This document shows, in pieces, positions 7,736 through 17,054 of a DNA stretch of 45,300 nucleotides. The stretch covers positions 1 through 45,300 of the forward strand of contig NZ_JAKJSQ010000031.1 in NCBI RefSeq assembly GCF_050337105.1. The letters run 5' to 3'. The notes under the pieces were generated by a model, which was not told the origin of the DNA, searched no databases, and saw only the letters and a list, made by a program, of their open reading frames with translations. Origin of the DNA: Aliivibrio_A kagoshimensis (lineage in GTDB: Bacteria; Pseudomonadota; Gammaproteobacteria; Enterobacterales; Vibrionaceae). A program made the translations under genes and the position numbers. Numbering within the stretch: position 1 is the stretch's first letter; every line of letters begins with the position of its first letter.

Positions 7736-9161
7736 GACCCGCTCCTTTACGCTCTTTGAGTAGTTGTGACACGCTCTTTTTAGCGAGTTGTGGTGAGGTG
7801 CGGCATTGAGTCCAAGCACCGAGTTTGTTTGGCATTAAGAAATGAAAGGTTTTGGCGAACCAAACACCAGAGCGATAAAACGCGGGGTGGGTCGCGGCGA
7901 ATGAGAACGTTGAGATGAGAAAACGTTCAAGACGACTGGACGCCACGTTCTGCCCTTTTAAGGGGAGATGATAGGGTTGCTCTGGGTTTTTTGCCTCTGT
8001 ACGAAGCCGTTGTAACATGTCAGAGATGGGGATATTTACCGGGCAGACTTCGGCACAAGCCCCACACATCGACGAGGCGGTAATCAGATCTTGAGTGTCG
8101 TCTAATCCCATTAAGTGTGGGGAGATAATTTTGCCGATGGGACCTGGATAAACGGTACCGTAGGCGTGACCACCAATGCGAGTGTAAACCGGACAGTGGT
8201 TCATACAAGCGCCGCAGCGAATGCACTGCAGTGTCTTGCGCAGCTCTTCGTCTTGATAAGCTTGACTGCGGCCATTATCGAGTAGAACCAAATGAACCTC
8301 TTCGGGGCCATCAAGTTCACCCGATTTTCGCGGTGAGGTGATCATATTAAAATAGGTGGTTATCTCTTGTCCGGTTGCCGAACGGGTTAACGCACTAAAT
8401 AACGGGGGGATATCGGATAAAAACTCCACCACTTTTTCAATCCCCGTAATCGCAATATGAACCTTAGGTATGGTGGTGCACATACGCCCGTTGCCTTCGT
8501 TTTCGACCAAACAAAGTGTTCCGGTTTCAGCTACGGCAAAGTTCACACCAGAAAGCCCAATATCAGCATCATAAAATTTTTGGCGTAATTTTCTGCGACC
8601 CGTTTGAATCAACTCATCAACATCTAAAGTCGGTGTAAAGTCTTCTAAATTCTCTTCAAATGTATCGCTGACCTCTTGAATGTTTTTGTGAATTGCCGGC
8701 ATGATGATATGAGATGGTTTGTCGCCATCTAACTGAACAATGTACTCGCCCATGTCACTCTCTAGACAATCAATACCTAGCTTTGCCATTTCATGATTGA
8801 GCTCAACCTCTTCACTGACCATCGATTTACCCTTGATGATGTTGGTTGCATGATGGCGATTAGCAATGTTTGCGATTAATTGATTGGCTTCTATGGCGTC
8901 TTGGGCCCAGTGGACCTTAATTCCGTTAGCAATACATTGCTCTTCTAGCTGTTCAAGCAGTTCGGGTAACTTACTTAAACAGCGTTGACGTATTGCTTCA
9001 GCAGCCGTTCTAACGCTTTTCTCTTCATCCGCATCAACAAAAGCACTTTTGCGTTTCTCTTTTAGGTAATCCATCGCGCCACGAAAATTGTCGCGAAGCT
9101 GCTGATCCGCTAGCGCATTTTTTGCCTGGTTGTGAAACTGCTTTGGGGAGGGAGCGCTCAT
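7722..9161 (-). CDS. lutB: LutB-like iron-sulfur protein
   Basis: A 479-residue soluble protein with an N-terminal LUD domain (about residues 70-300; GLSGVNFAVAETGTLCLVEN) and two ferredoxin-type 4Fe-4S motifs: CIRCGACMNHC from residue 313 and CGACAEVC from residue 366. This is the LutB/YkgF architecture, the electron-transfer core of the L-lactate oxidation complex. The start lies one base after the lutA stop, and the end overlaps lutC, so the three genes form a compact operon. Length matches the family. A few relatives act on other 2-hydroxy acids, so the substrate is inferred from the operon. Confidence 0.92.
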   Translation of the reverse strand: MSAPSPKQFHNQAKNALADQQLRDNFRGAMDYLKEKRKSAFVDADEEKSVRTAAEAIRQRCLSKLPELLEQLEEQCIANGIKVHWAQDAIEANQLIANIANRHHATNIIKGKSMVSEEVELNHEMAKLGIDCLESDMGEYIVQLDGDKPSHIIMPAIHKNIQEVSDTFEENLEDFTPTLDVDELIQTGRRKLRQKFYDADIGLSGVNFAVAETGTLCLVENEGNGRMCTTIPKVHIAITGIEKVVEFLSDIPPLFSALTRSATGQEITTYFNMITSPRKSGELDGPEEVHLVLLDNGRSQAYQDEELRKTLQCIRCGACMNHCPVYTRIGGHAYGTVYPGPIGKIISPHLMGLDDTQDLITASSMCGACAEVCPVNIPISDMLQRLRTEAKNPEQPYHLPLKGQNVASSRLERFLISTFSFAATHPAFYRSGVWFAKTFHFLMPNKLGAWTQCRTSPQLAKKSVSQLLKERKGAGHGEA

Positions 9162-9162
9162 G

Positions 9163-9927
9163 TTATTTACCCTCAGTATTTGGCGTTGTTCTTTCTAATA
9201 AAAAACTGGCAAGGTGACTTCCACGCATGGGTGTACCTTGATACTCCATCGATCCGTTTATATTTAACAAGCACCCCCAATCTGCGCTGAGCAACTTGGC
9301 GGCGTGGGTTTTAGAGAGGTGTTTCGTTTTGTCTTCTACCATCGCTTGGCTAATGTCTGGATGACGCACTGAAAAAGTACCCCCAAACCCACAACATTCA
9401 GTCTCATATTGCTGTTGACGGAGAATCACATTCTCAAGTTGGTTGAGTAGCTGTATTGACGTGGTATGAACGTTCATCTCTCGGCGAGCAGCGCAAGAGG
9501 TGTGGAGAACGACGCTGGTGGAACTCCCTTGGTCAATCAAGTTGACACGGCAAACATTCACTAAAAACTCAGTAAGCTCGAAGACTCGTTCACAAAAAAC
9601 CTCAACGTTATCGAGCTGTGGCGCTTCTGCAAAAAGGCGAGGGTAGTGATGATGCATCATGCCGCCACACGACCCGGAAAGGACAACAATGGGCCAAGGT
9701 TCAGAGAATAGCGCCATTTGAGATATCGCAATGTCTTGCGCTTCTTTATCGTAACCAGAGGTATATGCAGGTTGACCACAACAGCTCTGTTTCTCTTGAA
9801 AGATGACCTCAATACCCTGCTGCTCAAGCAGCGTAATCGCATCGACCCCGGCTTTGGGATCAAACATATCGACCAGGCAGGTAGCGTACAGATAGACTTT
9901 TTGGGGTTTACTTGGATAGATACGCAT
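9163..9927 (-). CDS. lutA: LutA-like protein with two CCG cysteine-rich domains
   Basis: A 254-residue cytoplasmic protein of the LutA/YkgE family. Two cysteine-rich CCG domains are visible: EKQSCCGQPAYTSGY in the first half and ECCGFGGTFSVRHPDIS in the second, with HTSCAARRE preceding it. These domains bind iron-sulfur or disulfide-type centres in heterodisulfide-reductase-like proteins. It is the first gene of lutABC and is divergent from a LysR-type regulator 150 bp away. AGAGG precedes the start (GAGAGGTCAGAC). Assignment is firm at family level. Confidence 0.9.
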   Translation of the reverse strand: MRIYPSKPQKVYLYATCLVDMFDPKAGVDAITLLEQQGIEVIFQEKQSCCGQPAYTSGYDKEAQDIAISQMALFSEPWPIVVLSGSCGGMMHHHYPRLFAEAPQLDNVEVFCERVFELTEFLVNVCRVNLIDQGSSTSVVLHTSCAARREMNVHTTSIQLLNQLENVILRQQQYETECCGFGGTFSVRHPDISQAMVEDKTKHLSKTHAAKLLSADWGCLLNINGSMEYQGTPMRGSHLASFLLERTTPNTEGK

Positions 9928-9956
9928 GTCTGACCTCTCTTGAGTAACTAGGTGTT

Positions 9957-10016
9957 CTATTAATAATAGTCACTAACCAACTCTTTTTATGACATTTATA
10001 ATTAACGATTCGTTAA
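9957..10016. promoter_or_regulatory. Two dyads between lutABC and the LysR gene
   Basis: CTATTA-A-TAATAG (9957-9969) and TTAACGA-T-TCGTTAA (10002-10016) are both perfect inverted repeats with one central base. The second fits the T-N11-A shape of LysR-type boxes. They sit in the 150-bp divergent region, where a LysR regulator controlling both directions would bind. Binding by the adjacent LysR protein is inferred. Confidence 0.45.
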
Positions 10017-10077
10017 CATAACCCTTTCTTTTTCTGTGATAAATAAAGATAATGAAAAAGATTGTTTCCAAAAGTTG

Positions 10078-10986
10078 ATGAATATGACGAAAACTGATGA
10101 TCTGATCTTATTTGCACAGGTGGTGGAGTTTGGTTCGTTTAGCAAAGTGGCTGAACGAAATAACCTTTCAAACTCTGTGGTGAGTAAACGAATTGCCCGT
10201 TTAGAAGAGGATCTTGCGGTTCAGCTTTTGTATCGTACGACACGAAAGTTGACGCTTACCGAAGCAGGAAAAGTGCTTTATCAAGGTGCGAGAAATGTGA
10301 AGTCGGCGGCGACTGAAGCCGTTAACGCGGTCTCGGGATATGGCGTAAGTATTGCTGGGCATATAAAAATGTCTGTGCCGACTATTTCAGGAGATCTGTT
10401 ATTGGCTGATGCGGTGTCTGAATTTTGCAGTTTACACCCTGGGATGAGTGTAGATATGTCTCTTGAAAATCGTTTTGTTGATCTGATTGCTGAAGGTTAC
10501 GATCTGGTTATTCGAACTGGATATCTCGATGATTCTTCGCTTATTTCTCGACACTTTTTAGACTCTCATTGGGTGGTCTGTACCACCAAAACGGTAATGT
10601 CTCGTTTACCGTCAAACTTCTCTCCCAGTGATCTGCTGGAGCACAACTGTTTGCTCTATACCTATCAAACCAATGGCTCAAGAGACTGGGGCTTTTTAGA
10701 CAATGGAAAAGAGTACACGGTGAAAGTGTCAGGTAACTTCGCAACGGATAATGCCAGTGCGTTGAGAAAAGCGGCGATGGCCGGGCGCGGGTTTATTTAT
10801 GTCCCAAGGTGTTTGGTCTACTTGGATCTGCTCAATGGTGATCTGGTGGACGTCTTTCCAAATCAGGTCTCCAAAAAATTAGGGGTTTACGCTATTTACC
10901 CCTTTACCCGCCAGCAGCCGATGAAAATAAAGCTGCTTATTGAGCATATTCGACAGCGTTACTTGGACATGAAAGTTTACTTTTAA
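10078..10986 (+). CDS. LysR-family regulator, divergent from lutABC
   Basis: A LysR-type transcription factor of about 302 residues. The N terminus has the winged helix-turn-helix (ILFAQVVEFGSFSKVAERNN, then SKRIARLEEDLAVQLLYRT), followed by a substrate-binding effector domain. It resembles the subgroup with short, one-residue-different HTH typical of AaeR/DsdC-like regulators of small-molecule genes. The start is uncertain: ATGs at 10078 and 10084 lack a good ribosome site and a GTG at 10036 is also in frame. Being divergent from lutABC, it probably senses a 2-hydroxy acid and controls that operon, but this is inferred from position. Confidence 0.85.
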   Translation: MNMTKTDDLILFAQVVEFGSFSKVAERNNLSNSVVSKRIARLEEDLAVQLLYRTTRKLTLTEAGKVLYQGARNVKSAATEAVNAVSGYGVSIAGHIKMSVPTISGDLLLADAVSEFCSLHPGMSVDMSLENRFVDLIAEGYDLVIRTGYLDDSSLISRHFLDSHWVVCTTKTVMSRLPSNFSPSDLLEHNCLLYTYQTNGSRDWGFLDNGKEYTVKVSGNFATDNASALRKAAMAGRGFIYVPRCLVYLDLLNGDLVDVFPNQVSKKLGVYAIYPFTRQQPMKIKLLIEHIRQRYLDMKVYF

Positions 10987-11159
10987 TCGATTTTATCAAG
11001 GGTTTTTAAGTTCATTACGCAAACTGTGATAATAATGTTCGATTTATTTTTAATTATTTCATATAGTTAAATTGTAACTTTTGCAGTGAGCTATATGACA
11101 AAAATAGAATTAATGATAGCTAATACACTGATGTGTACTTTTCAATTAAGGGGTGCCTT

Positions 11160-13538
11160 ATGTCTACTAAACCTCTAACAAGTAGCAGTCTATACCGATC
11201 TTCTCTACTCGATCATCCCGAGTGTAAATCCACAAAATACATTGAACCGATAGATGAAATCGTAGGACAAGAGCGCGCTCAACATGCGGTTGAATTTGCG
11301 ATGTCCATTAAAGAGAAAGGCTATAACATCTACGCCATAGGTCAGAACGGCCTTGGTAAACGCACCATGATCTTAAGGTATCTAAATCGACATGAGCCCA
11401 ATGGACACGGGGTGTATGACTGGTGTTATGTTGCTAACTTCGATGATAATCGTGTTCCAAAAGTATTAAAGCTTCCTGCTGGAATGGGAACAGGGCTGAA
11501 AAAAGACATTGAAAAAATGATGTCTAAATTAGTCAAAGCTTTCCCATTGGCGTTTGATAATGAGATCTATTTCTCACGTGCTGATAGCTTAAAAAATCAA
11601 ATGGTAAAGAAACAAGAAAGCGGATTGGCTGCTTTGACCAAAGAGGCCAAAGAGAACGGTGTCAGCTTAGCGCTTACCACTGATGGCGATTATCAATTCA
11701 TTGCGATGGCTGGAGAGGAACTGCATACCGAAGAGACCTTCGCAGAGCTGAGTAACAAAGAGAAAGAGCAGTTTGAAACCGCCATTGACGGGCTAGAAAT
11801 AAAATTAAGAAAAATGGTGCGGGCCTTAACCACTCATGAAGAGAAATTTTCCGAAAAAATCAAAAAGCTGAATGATCAAACGGCGCTAGATGTGATCTCA
11901 CACTTTATTGAAGCGCTAAAAGAGAAGTATTCGGAGCATGCAGATGTCAAACGTTACCTTGCTGATATGCAAGATGACATGATTGAAAATGTGGATATTT
12001 TTCTTCAAGAGGGTGAAGAGCAGCTTGAGTTATCGTACGCCTCTCTTGAGAAAAAAATGCCACGTCGATATCAAATCAATGTGTTGGTTAATCGCTGTCT
12101 GGAACAGGAACAACAGTTCCCAATTGTGGTGGAAGAGAGCCCTAACTATCACACCATTTTCGGTTATGTAGAAAATGCGACTTTTAAAGGCACGGTATTT
12201 ACTGACTACTCTCTGATCCGTGCGGGCAGTTTGCACAAAGCCAATGGCGGCGTACTGCTCATGGATGCGGCTAAGGTACTGGAACGACCTCACGTGTGGG
12301 ATGGTTTGAAGAAAGCATTGCGCTCTCAGAGTTTGAATATGAGCTCTCTAGAACGTGAATTGACCCTTTCTGGTGCGATCTCCCTTGAACCTGAAGCGAT
12401 CCCACTGGATGTGAAGATCATTCTGTTTGGTGATTATCAAACGTATCAATTGCTACAACACTATGATGCTGAGTTTAGCGAGTTGTTCAGAGTGACTGCT
12501 GATTTTGAAGATGAAATGGAACGTACCCGTGACTCTGAGTATCAATATGCACGATTTATTTCCAGCATTGTTGAGTCAAATAAGATGCTGCATTGTGACC
12601 GAAAAGCGATCGCACGTATTATTGAGTACAGCTCACGTCAAGCGGGTGACCAAGCCAAGCTGTCGCTACATTCAGTCGATATTGCCAACTTATTGAGAGA
12701 GTCCAACTATGCGGCGCGTTCGGCTAAGTCGAATATGATTCGTGTGGGTCATGTTGAACACGCTTTATTACATAAAGAACTGCGAGTGAGTCGCTTAAAA
12801 GACAGCGTCATGCAGAGCTTTGTCAATGGCACCACCTTGATTCAAACGGAAGGGAAAGTGGTGGGACAAGTTAATGCGTTGTCGGTTATCTCTACCTCAG
12901 ATTTTCAATTTGGAGCCCCGAATCGTATCTCAGCCACTACCGCTTACGGGGAAGGAGAAATTTTTGATATTGAGAGAAAAGTTGAGTTAGGAGGCAGTAT
13001 TCACTCTAAAGGGGTGTTTATCTTGTCTGCTTATTTGGCGTCGGTGTTTGCTCAAACAGCAAAAATTCCGCTCTCTACGCACATCACGTTTGAGCAAAAT
13101 TATGGAGGCGTTGATGGCGACAGCGCCACAATGGCAGAGCTGTGTGCGATTATTTCATCCTACTCAAAGATTCCCCTTAGACAGGATGTGTCGATTACTG
13201 GTTCAATGAATCAGTTTGGTGAGGCGCAACCTATTGGTGGGGTGAACGAGAAAATTGAGGGCTTCTTTGATGTCTGTATGATTAAAGGACGTCATTCGAA
13301 TCAAGGCGTAATCATTCCTCAATCTAATGTACACAACCTGATGTTGCGTAAAGATATTGTTGAAGCAGTTAAAAAGGGTACTTTTACCATCTGGCCAATC
13401 AGTCATGTCACTGAAGCGATTGAGATATTGACGGGCGTGGACTCAGGTTTTAACGCCAGTGAAAGCGAGTACTCAACCGAATCAGTGTTTGGCCAAGTTA
13501 CATTGAGGTTATCTCAATTGTCAGAGCCTAAGAAGTAG
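11160..13538 (+). CDS. LonB-type ATP-dependent protease (YcbZ-like)
   Basis: A 792-residue Lon-family protein lacking the N-domain of LonA. It has an ATPase region (Walker-A-like GQNGLGKRT at about residues 61-69) and a C-terminal Lon protease domain. The Ser-Lys dyad is present: Ser655 in GDSATMAEL and Lys698 in GGVNEKIEGF, 43 residues apart as in other Lon proteins. GAISLEPEAIPLDVKIILFG and GGVLLMDA are typical of this subfamily. No transmembrane insertion is evident. The ATG at 11160 has AAGGGG six bases upstream; an upstream in-frame start at 11133 has none. It stands alone, followed by a strong hairpin. Role: probably proteolysis of damaged or regulatory proteins. Confidence 0.9.
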   Translation: MSTKPLTSSSLYRSSLLDHPECKSTKYIEPIDEIVGQERAQHAVEFAMSIKEKGYNIYAIGQNGLGKRTMILRYLNRHEPNGHGVYDWCYVANFDDNRVPKVLKLPAGMGTGLKKDIEKMMSKLVKAFPLAFDNEIYFSRADSLKNQMVKKQESGLAALTKEAKENGVSLALTTDGDYQFIAMAGEELHTEETFAELSNKEKEQFETAIDGLEIKLRKMVRALTTHEEKFSEKIKKLNDQTALDVISHFIEALKEKYSEHADVKRYLADMQDDMIENVDIFLQEGEEQLELSYASLEKKMPRRYQINVLVNRCLEQEQQFPIVVEESPNYHTIFGYVENATFKGTVFTDYSLIRAGSLHKANGGVLLMDAAKVLERPHVWDGLKKALRSQSLNMSSLERELTLSGAISLEPEAIPLDVKIILFGDYQTYQLLQHYDAEFSELFRVTADFEDEMERTRDSEYQYARFISSIVESNKMLHCDRKAIARIIEYSSRQAGDQAKLSLHSVDIANLLRESNYAARSAKSNMIRVGHVEHALLHKELRVSRLKDSVMQSFVNGTTLIQTEGKVVGQVNALSVISTSDFQFGAPNRISATTAYGEGEIFDIERKVELGGSIHSKGVFILSAYLASVFAQTAKIPLSTHITFEQNYGGVDGDSATMAELCAIISSYSKIPLRQDVSITGSMNQFGEAQPIGGVNEKIEGFFDVCMIKGRHSNQGVIIPQSNVHNLMLRKDIVEAVKKGTFTIWPISHVTEAIEILTGVDSGFNASESEYSTESVFGQVTLRLSQLSEPKK

Positions 13539-13548
13539 CCTTGGGTGA

Positions 13549-13574
13549 GCGCTGCTCTTTTAATAGAGCAGCGC
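13549..13574 (+). terminator. Hairpin downstream of the Lon-family gene
   Basis: GCGCTGCTC and GAGCAGCGC form a perfect 9-bp stem with an 8-nt AT loop, 10 bp after the protease stop. There is no downstream T run, so it may be a weak or Rho-assisted terminator or an mRNA-stabilising hairpin. Confidence 0.55.
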
Positions 13575-13658
13575 ATAAGGTTTCTCAGCTTCATTTTTGT
13601 ATTAAAAAGCGTACACTACTGATCGTATCAAACCCTACACAACCTCAACTGGTGTCTC

Positions 13659-14993
13659 GTGGCTGCTCTCCCTACTGACTATAAAAAACTCCCTTCTCAA
13701 CTTTTCAAAATGACATGGCCAATGATGTTTGGCATCTTATCTTTGATGAGTTTCCAGCTGGTCGATAGTGCTTTTATTGGCCAACTTGGTGTCCTACCTC
13801 TGGCAGCGCAAGGATTCACCATGCCAATTCAGATGGTGATCATCGGTTTGCAAGTTGGATTAGGCATTGCCACTACCTCAGTGATCTCTCGGGTGATCGG
13901 TGCCAATCAACTGACCCGTGCTAAACAGTTAGGTGGTTTAGTGATTGCTGTGGGGGCTACGGGGGTCATTCTGACCTGTTTGCTTATTTGGTTGAGTCGA
14001 GGGATGATTTTGACCTTGTTAGGCGCCCCTGAAAATGTTTTTCCCGTCATTGATGGGTATTGGCCTTCATGGCTGGTGAGTGCATGGACAGGGGCAATGC
14101 TCTATTTTGCCTACAGTTTATGTCGTTCAAACGGTAATACTATGTTGCCGGGAATCATGATGGTGGCAACGAGCATCATGAACATGGTGCTCGATCCTAT
14201 TTTTATTTTTACTTTTGATCTTGGTTTACCTGGAGCTGCTTGGGCAACAGTGGTCTCTTTCTCTATCGGGTTATTCATTGTTTACCCTAAGGTGTATCAA
14301 CGAGACTGGATGAGTTTTGATTGGCATGATCTTGATGTGAAGCGGTCTGTTAAAGAGCTGACAGGTGTCATGGCGCCTGCAATGATGAGCCAGCTATTGC
14401 CACCAGTCTCGTCGATGTTTGCGACGAAATTGATCGCATCATTTGGTGCAACGGCCATTGCTGGTTGGGCACTGGCGTCACGTATTGAGTTCTTTTCAAT
14501 TGTGACGGTATTAGCCTTAACCATGTCAATGCCGCCAATGATAGGCCGTATGTTAGGAGCAAAAGAGTGTGACAAAATTCAAGCGTTAGTGAATATTGCC
14601 GTGAAATTTGTATTAGTTCTGCAACTCTCTATTGCCATTATCCTCTTTGTTAGTTCAGGCGTGATCTCTGATCTGATGAGCAGTGATGCACAAGTGAGTG
14701 AAGTGCTTGCCATGTATCTTGTATGGGGGCCAATCAGTTTAGGCTCATTAGGGGTGTGTATGTTAATGGTCTCTATTTGTAACGCCTTAGGAATGCCAAT
14801 GCGCGCACTGTTTATCTCCTCTTTGAGACTGTTCGTTTGTTTTTTGCCTATGCTCTGGTTGGGCGCCACATTCGCTGGAATTGAAGGGTTATTTATCGGG
14901 GCGATGATCGGTAATTTAGCTGCTGGAATAATGGCTTGGGTGATGTATCGACAAGCGATAGAGAGAACGAATCGATCCCTAGCGTCACAATAA
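13659..14993 (+). CDS. MATE-family multidrug/sodium antiporter
   Basis: A 444-residue inner-membrane protein with twelve predicted membrane segments in two similar halves. N-terminal features of MATE exporters are clear: PMMFGILSLMSFQLVDSAFIGQLG and, further on, GLQVGLGIATTSVISR. MATE proteins export cationic drugs using sodium or protons. The sequence looks closer to the DinF-like/uncharacterised MATE branch than to NorM. The start is GTG at 13659; the first ATG would remove the first helix. It is monocistronic, about 120 bp after the Lon-family gene. Substrate unknown. Confidence 0.88.
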   Translation: MAALPTDYKKLPSQLFKMTWPMMFGILSLMSFQLVDSAFIGQLGVLPLAAQGFTMPIQMVIIGLQVGLGIATTSVISRVIGANQLTRAKQLGGLVIAVGATGVILTCLLIWLSRGMILTLLGAPENVFPVIDGYWPSWLVSAWTGAMLYFAYSLCRSNGNTMLPGIMMVATSIMNMVLDPIFIFTFDLGLPGAAWATVVSFSIGLFIVYPKVYQRDWMSFDWHDLDVKRSVKELTGVMAPAMMSQLLPPVSSMFATKLIASFGATAIAGWALASRIEFFSIVTVLALTMSMPPMIGRMLGAKECDKIQALVNIAVKFVLVLQLSIAIILFVSSGVISDLMSSDAQVSEVLAMYLVWGPISLGSLGVCMLMVSICNALGMPMRALFISSLRLFVCFLPMLWLGATFAGIEGLFIGAMIGNLAAGIMAWVMYRQAIERTNRSLASQ

Positions 14994-15153
14994 AAGACGG
15001 ATAATAATGTCAGTTTTTTTTACACTTAATATTGAGACAAGTGATCCGTAATGTAAAAAAGTGTTCAAAAACAATACTATCAATAGTTGGTTTGCTTCTT
15101 GCTTATATAAATATCATTAAGGTGCTATTTACCTTATAAAAAGGGGATGCAAA

Positions 15154-15741
15154 ATGAAAACGATTTTATTTTTACTATTGAGCTTAAGTGTTGGCGTGGC
15201 GAATGCGACAATAATAACAACAGGTAGCGTGACTAATACGGGCTCAACCTACACCATTTCAAATGGTAGTAGCGCAGTAAATGACAGCACTATTGAACTC
15301 TTTGGTAGTTTAGCTGCAGGAAGTCTCGACGGTATATCGACGGGAAATGCCACAGAAGGGGCTGCAATTACTGCCACTTTTGATCTGTTTGACAGTGATA
15401 CGCTTAGTTTTGATTGGATTTGGAACAGTGCAGAAGGTAACAATCAAGGTACATTCAATGATTTTTCTTTCGTTAGTTTTTCGCTGTTAGGAAGTGAGAG
15501 TCCCGAGTTGTTAGCAGATACATTTACTGCTGATGGTACGCAGGATACGTATTCATGGTTAGTGGACACCTCAGGTACCTATGTACTAACGATTGGTGTA
15601 TTGGATGTAAGTGATACCATTATGAACTCTACGTTAGGTGTGAGTAATATTGCGATTGATGTTCCTGAACCAGCGTCATTAGCGTTACTAGGATTTGGCT
15701 TGATTGGACTGGGTTTATCACGCCGAAGAAAAACACATTAA
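15154..15741 (+). CDS. PEP-CTERM sorting-signal secreted protein
   Basis: A 195-residue exported protein. It has a signal peptide (about residues 1-18, ending VGVANA), a Ser/Thr/Gly-rich beta-type middle, and a C terminus consisting of VPEPAS, a hydrophobic helix and the basic tail SRRRKTH. That tripartite tail is the PEP-CTERM signal, processed by exosortase in exopolysaccharide-producing bacteria. AAAAGGGG precedes the ATG. A strong terminator follows, so the gene is monocistronic. No exosortase or polysaccharide gene is in the window, so the partner must lie elsewhere if the system works. The function of the protein itself is unknown; a matrix or surface role is plausible. Confidence 0.85.
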   Translation: MKTILFLLLSLSVGVANATIITTGSVTNTGSTYTISNGSSAVNDSTIELFGSLAAGSLDGISTGNATEGAAITATFDLFDSDTLSFDWIWNSAEGNNQGTFNDFSFVSFSLLGSESPELLADTFTADGTQDTYSWLVDTSGTYVLTIGVLDVSDTIMNSTLGVSNIAIDVPEPASLALLGFGLIGLGLSRRRKTH

Positions 15742-15758
15742 TCGACCCGATTTTTGAT

Positions 15759-15790
15759 AAAAAAGCCTCGAATTATTCGAGGCTTTTTTT
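15759..15790 (+). terminator. Intrinsic terminator after the PEP-CTERM gene
   Basis: AAGCCTCGAA and TTCGAGGCTT form a perfect stem with a 3-nt loop, followed by a run of Ts and preceded by As. It is a classic Rho-independent terminator that could act in both directions. Confidence 0.93.
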
Positions 15791-15941
15791 ATGTCTAGAT
15801 CACTGTAACTGAGTGAAATTTTGTTAATAGCAAGAGCTGGATCAAGTTTAGAAATAACAGTGGTCAATAAGACATGTCCTACCTATCAAACAGTGCTATT
15901 TTTGTACATCAACGGACATTAAAATTATGAAGAGGGAACAA

Positions 15942-16937
15942 ATGAAGCTATTCAATTCACTAGCGATTGGTGTTGCAATTGGAATGATGTCAACAGCTGC
16001 AGCTGCAGCTTACAAGCCGTCAGTTATATTTGATATGGGCGGCAAATTTGATAAATCTTTCAACCAAGCAGCGTATACCGGCGCGGAAGCATTTAAAGCG
16101 GAAACAGGAATAAAATACGCAGAGTTTGAGATCACCAATGAAGCACAAAGAGAACAAGCAATGCTTCGTATGGCTCAACGTGGATACAGCCCAATTATTG
16201 CGGTTGGTTTTCAGCAAGCACCTATTGTTGAAAAAATTGCAAAACAGTTCCCTAAAGTTAACTTTGTATTGATTGATGCCGTGGTTGATCTGCCTAACGT
16301 CAGCTCAGTGGTATTTAAAGAACACGAAGGCTCATTCTTAGTGGGTGCATTAGCAGCACTAAAGAGTGAAACTAAAACGGTTAGCTTTGTTGGTGGTATG
16401 GACATCCCTCTGATTCGTAAGTTTGCTTGTGGTTATGAGCAAGGTGCAAAATACATCAGTAAAGATACGACAGTAATTCAGAATATGACAGGTTCAACGC
16501 CATCGGCTTGGAATAACCCAACCAAAGGTGCTGAGCTGGCTAAATCACAGTTTGATAAAGGCGCAGACGTTGTATTCGCCGCCGCTGGTGGTACAGGCTC
16601 TGGGGTTTACCAAGCCGCAGTTGATAGCAAAAAATTTGCAATCGGTGTTGATTCAAACCAAAACTACATCCACCCAGGTGTTATGTTGACGTCTATGGTT
16701 AAGCGTGTTGATGTCGCGGTTAAAGAAGCTTTCATGGATGGTAAAGAGGGTAAATTCACCCCAGGTCTTCAAGCGCTAGGTCTTAAAGAGCAAGGTGTTG
16801 CTTGGGCGATGGATGAATATAACCGCGATCTTGTTTCTGCCGAGATGGAACAGAAAGTGGAAGCACTACGTAAAGATATTATTGATGGAAAAATTAAAGT
16901 ACATGACTACTTCTCAACCAGTTCTTGTGTTTATTAA
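15942..16937 (+). CDS. BMP/PnrA-family nucleoside-binding lipoprotein-like protein
   Basis: A 331-residue periplasmic solute-binding protein with a signal peptide (about residues 1-22, ending AAAAA before YKPSVIF). The BMP family signature is clear: VIFDMGGKFDKSFNQAAYTG, GAKYI, and VDSNQNYIHPGVMLTSMVKR. BMP proteins feed ABC importers for purine nucleosides (PnrA-like). There is no lipobox cysteine, so it should be soluble. The ATG at 15942 is chosen because GAGGGAA lies just before it; the upstream in-frame ATG at 15927 has no site. It is followed by the ATPase and two permeases, completing the importer. Nucleosides are the likely substrate. Confidence 0.9.
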   Translation: MKLFNSLAIGVAIGMMSTAAAAAYKPSVIFDMGGKFDKSFNQAAYTGAEAFKAETGIKYAEFEITNEAQREQAMLRMAQRGYSPIIAVGFQQAPIVEKIAKQFPKVNFVLIDAVVDLPNVSSVVFKEHEGSFLVGALAALKSETKTVSFVGGMDIPLIRKFACGYEQGAKYISKDTTVIQNMTGSTPSAWNNPTKGAELAKSQFDKGADVVFAAAGGTGSGVYQAAVDSKKFAIGVDSNQNYIHPGVMLTSMVKRVDVAVKEAFMDGKEGKFTPGLQALGLKEQGVAWAMDEYNRDLVSAEMEQKVEALRKDIIDGKIKVHDYFSTSSCVY

Positions 16938-17002
16938 TAAACACTTTAGTTAGAAAAGTAGTATCAATGTAGCACTTGCAACATTGTGTATAGAGAAACA
17001 GT

Positions 17003-17030
17003 GGCCTGATTATCAAACGATATTCAGGCC
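17003..17030 (+). terminator. Intercistronic hairpin between binding protein and ATPase genes
   Basis: GGCCTGA-T-TATC, a 4-nt loop AAAC, then GATA-T-TCAGGCC: 11 paired bases around one T-T mismatch, followed by AATCTTTT. Such hairpins commonly let the binding protein be made in excess, by partial termination or 3' mRNA protection. Confidence 0.6.
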
Positions 17031-17054
17031 AATCTTTTCAAGAGTATTTTGATT

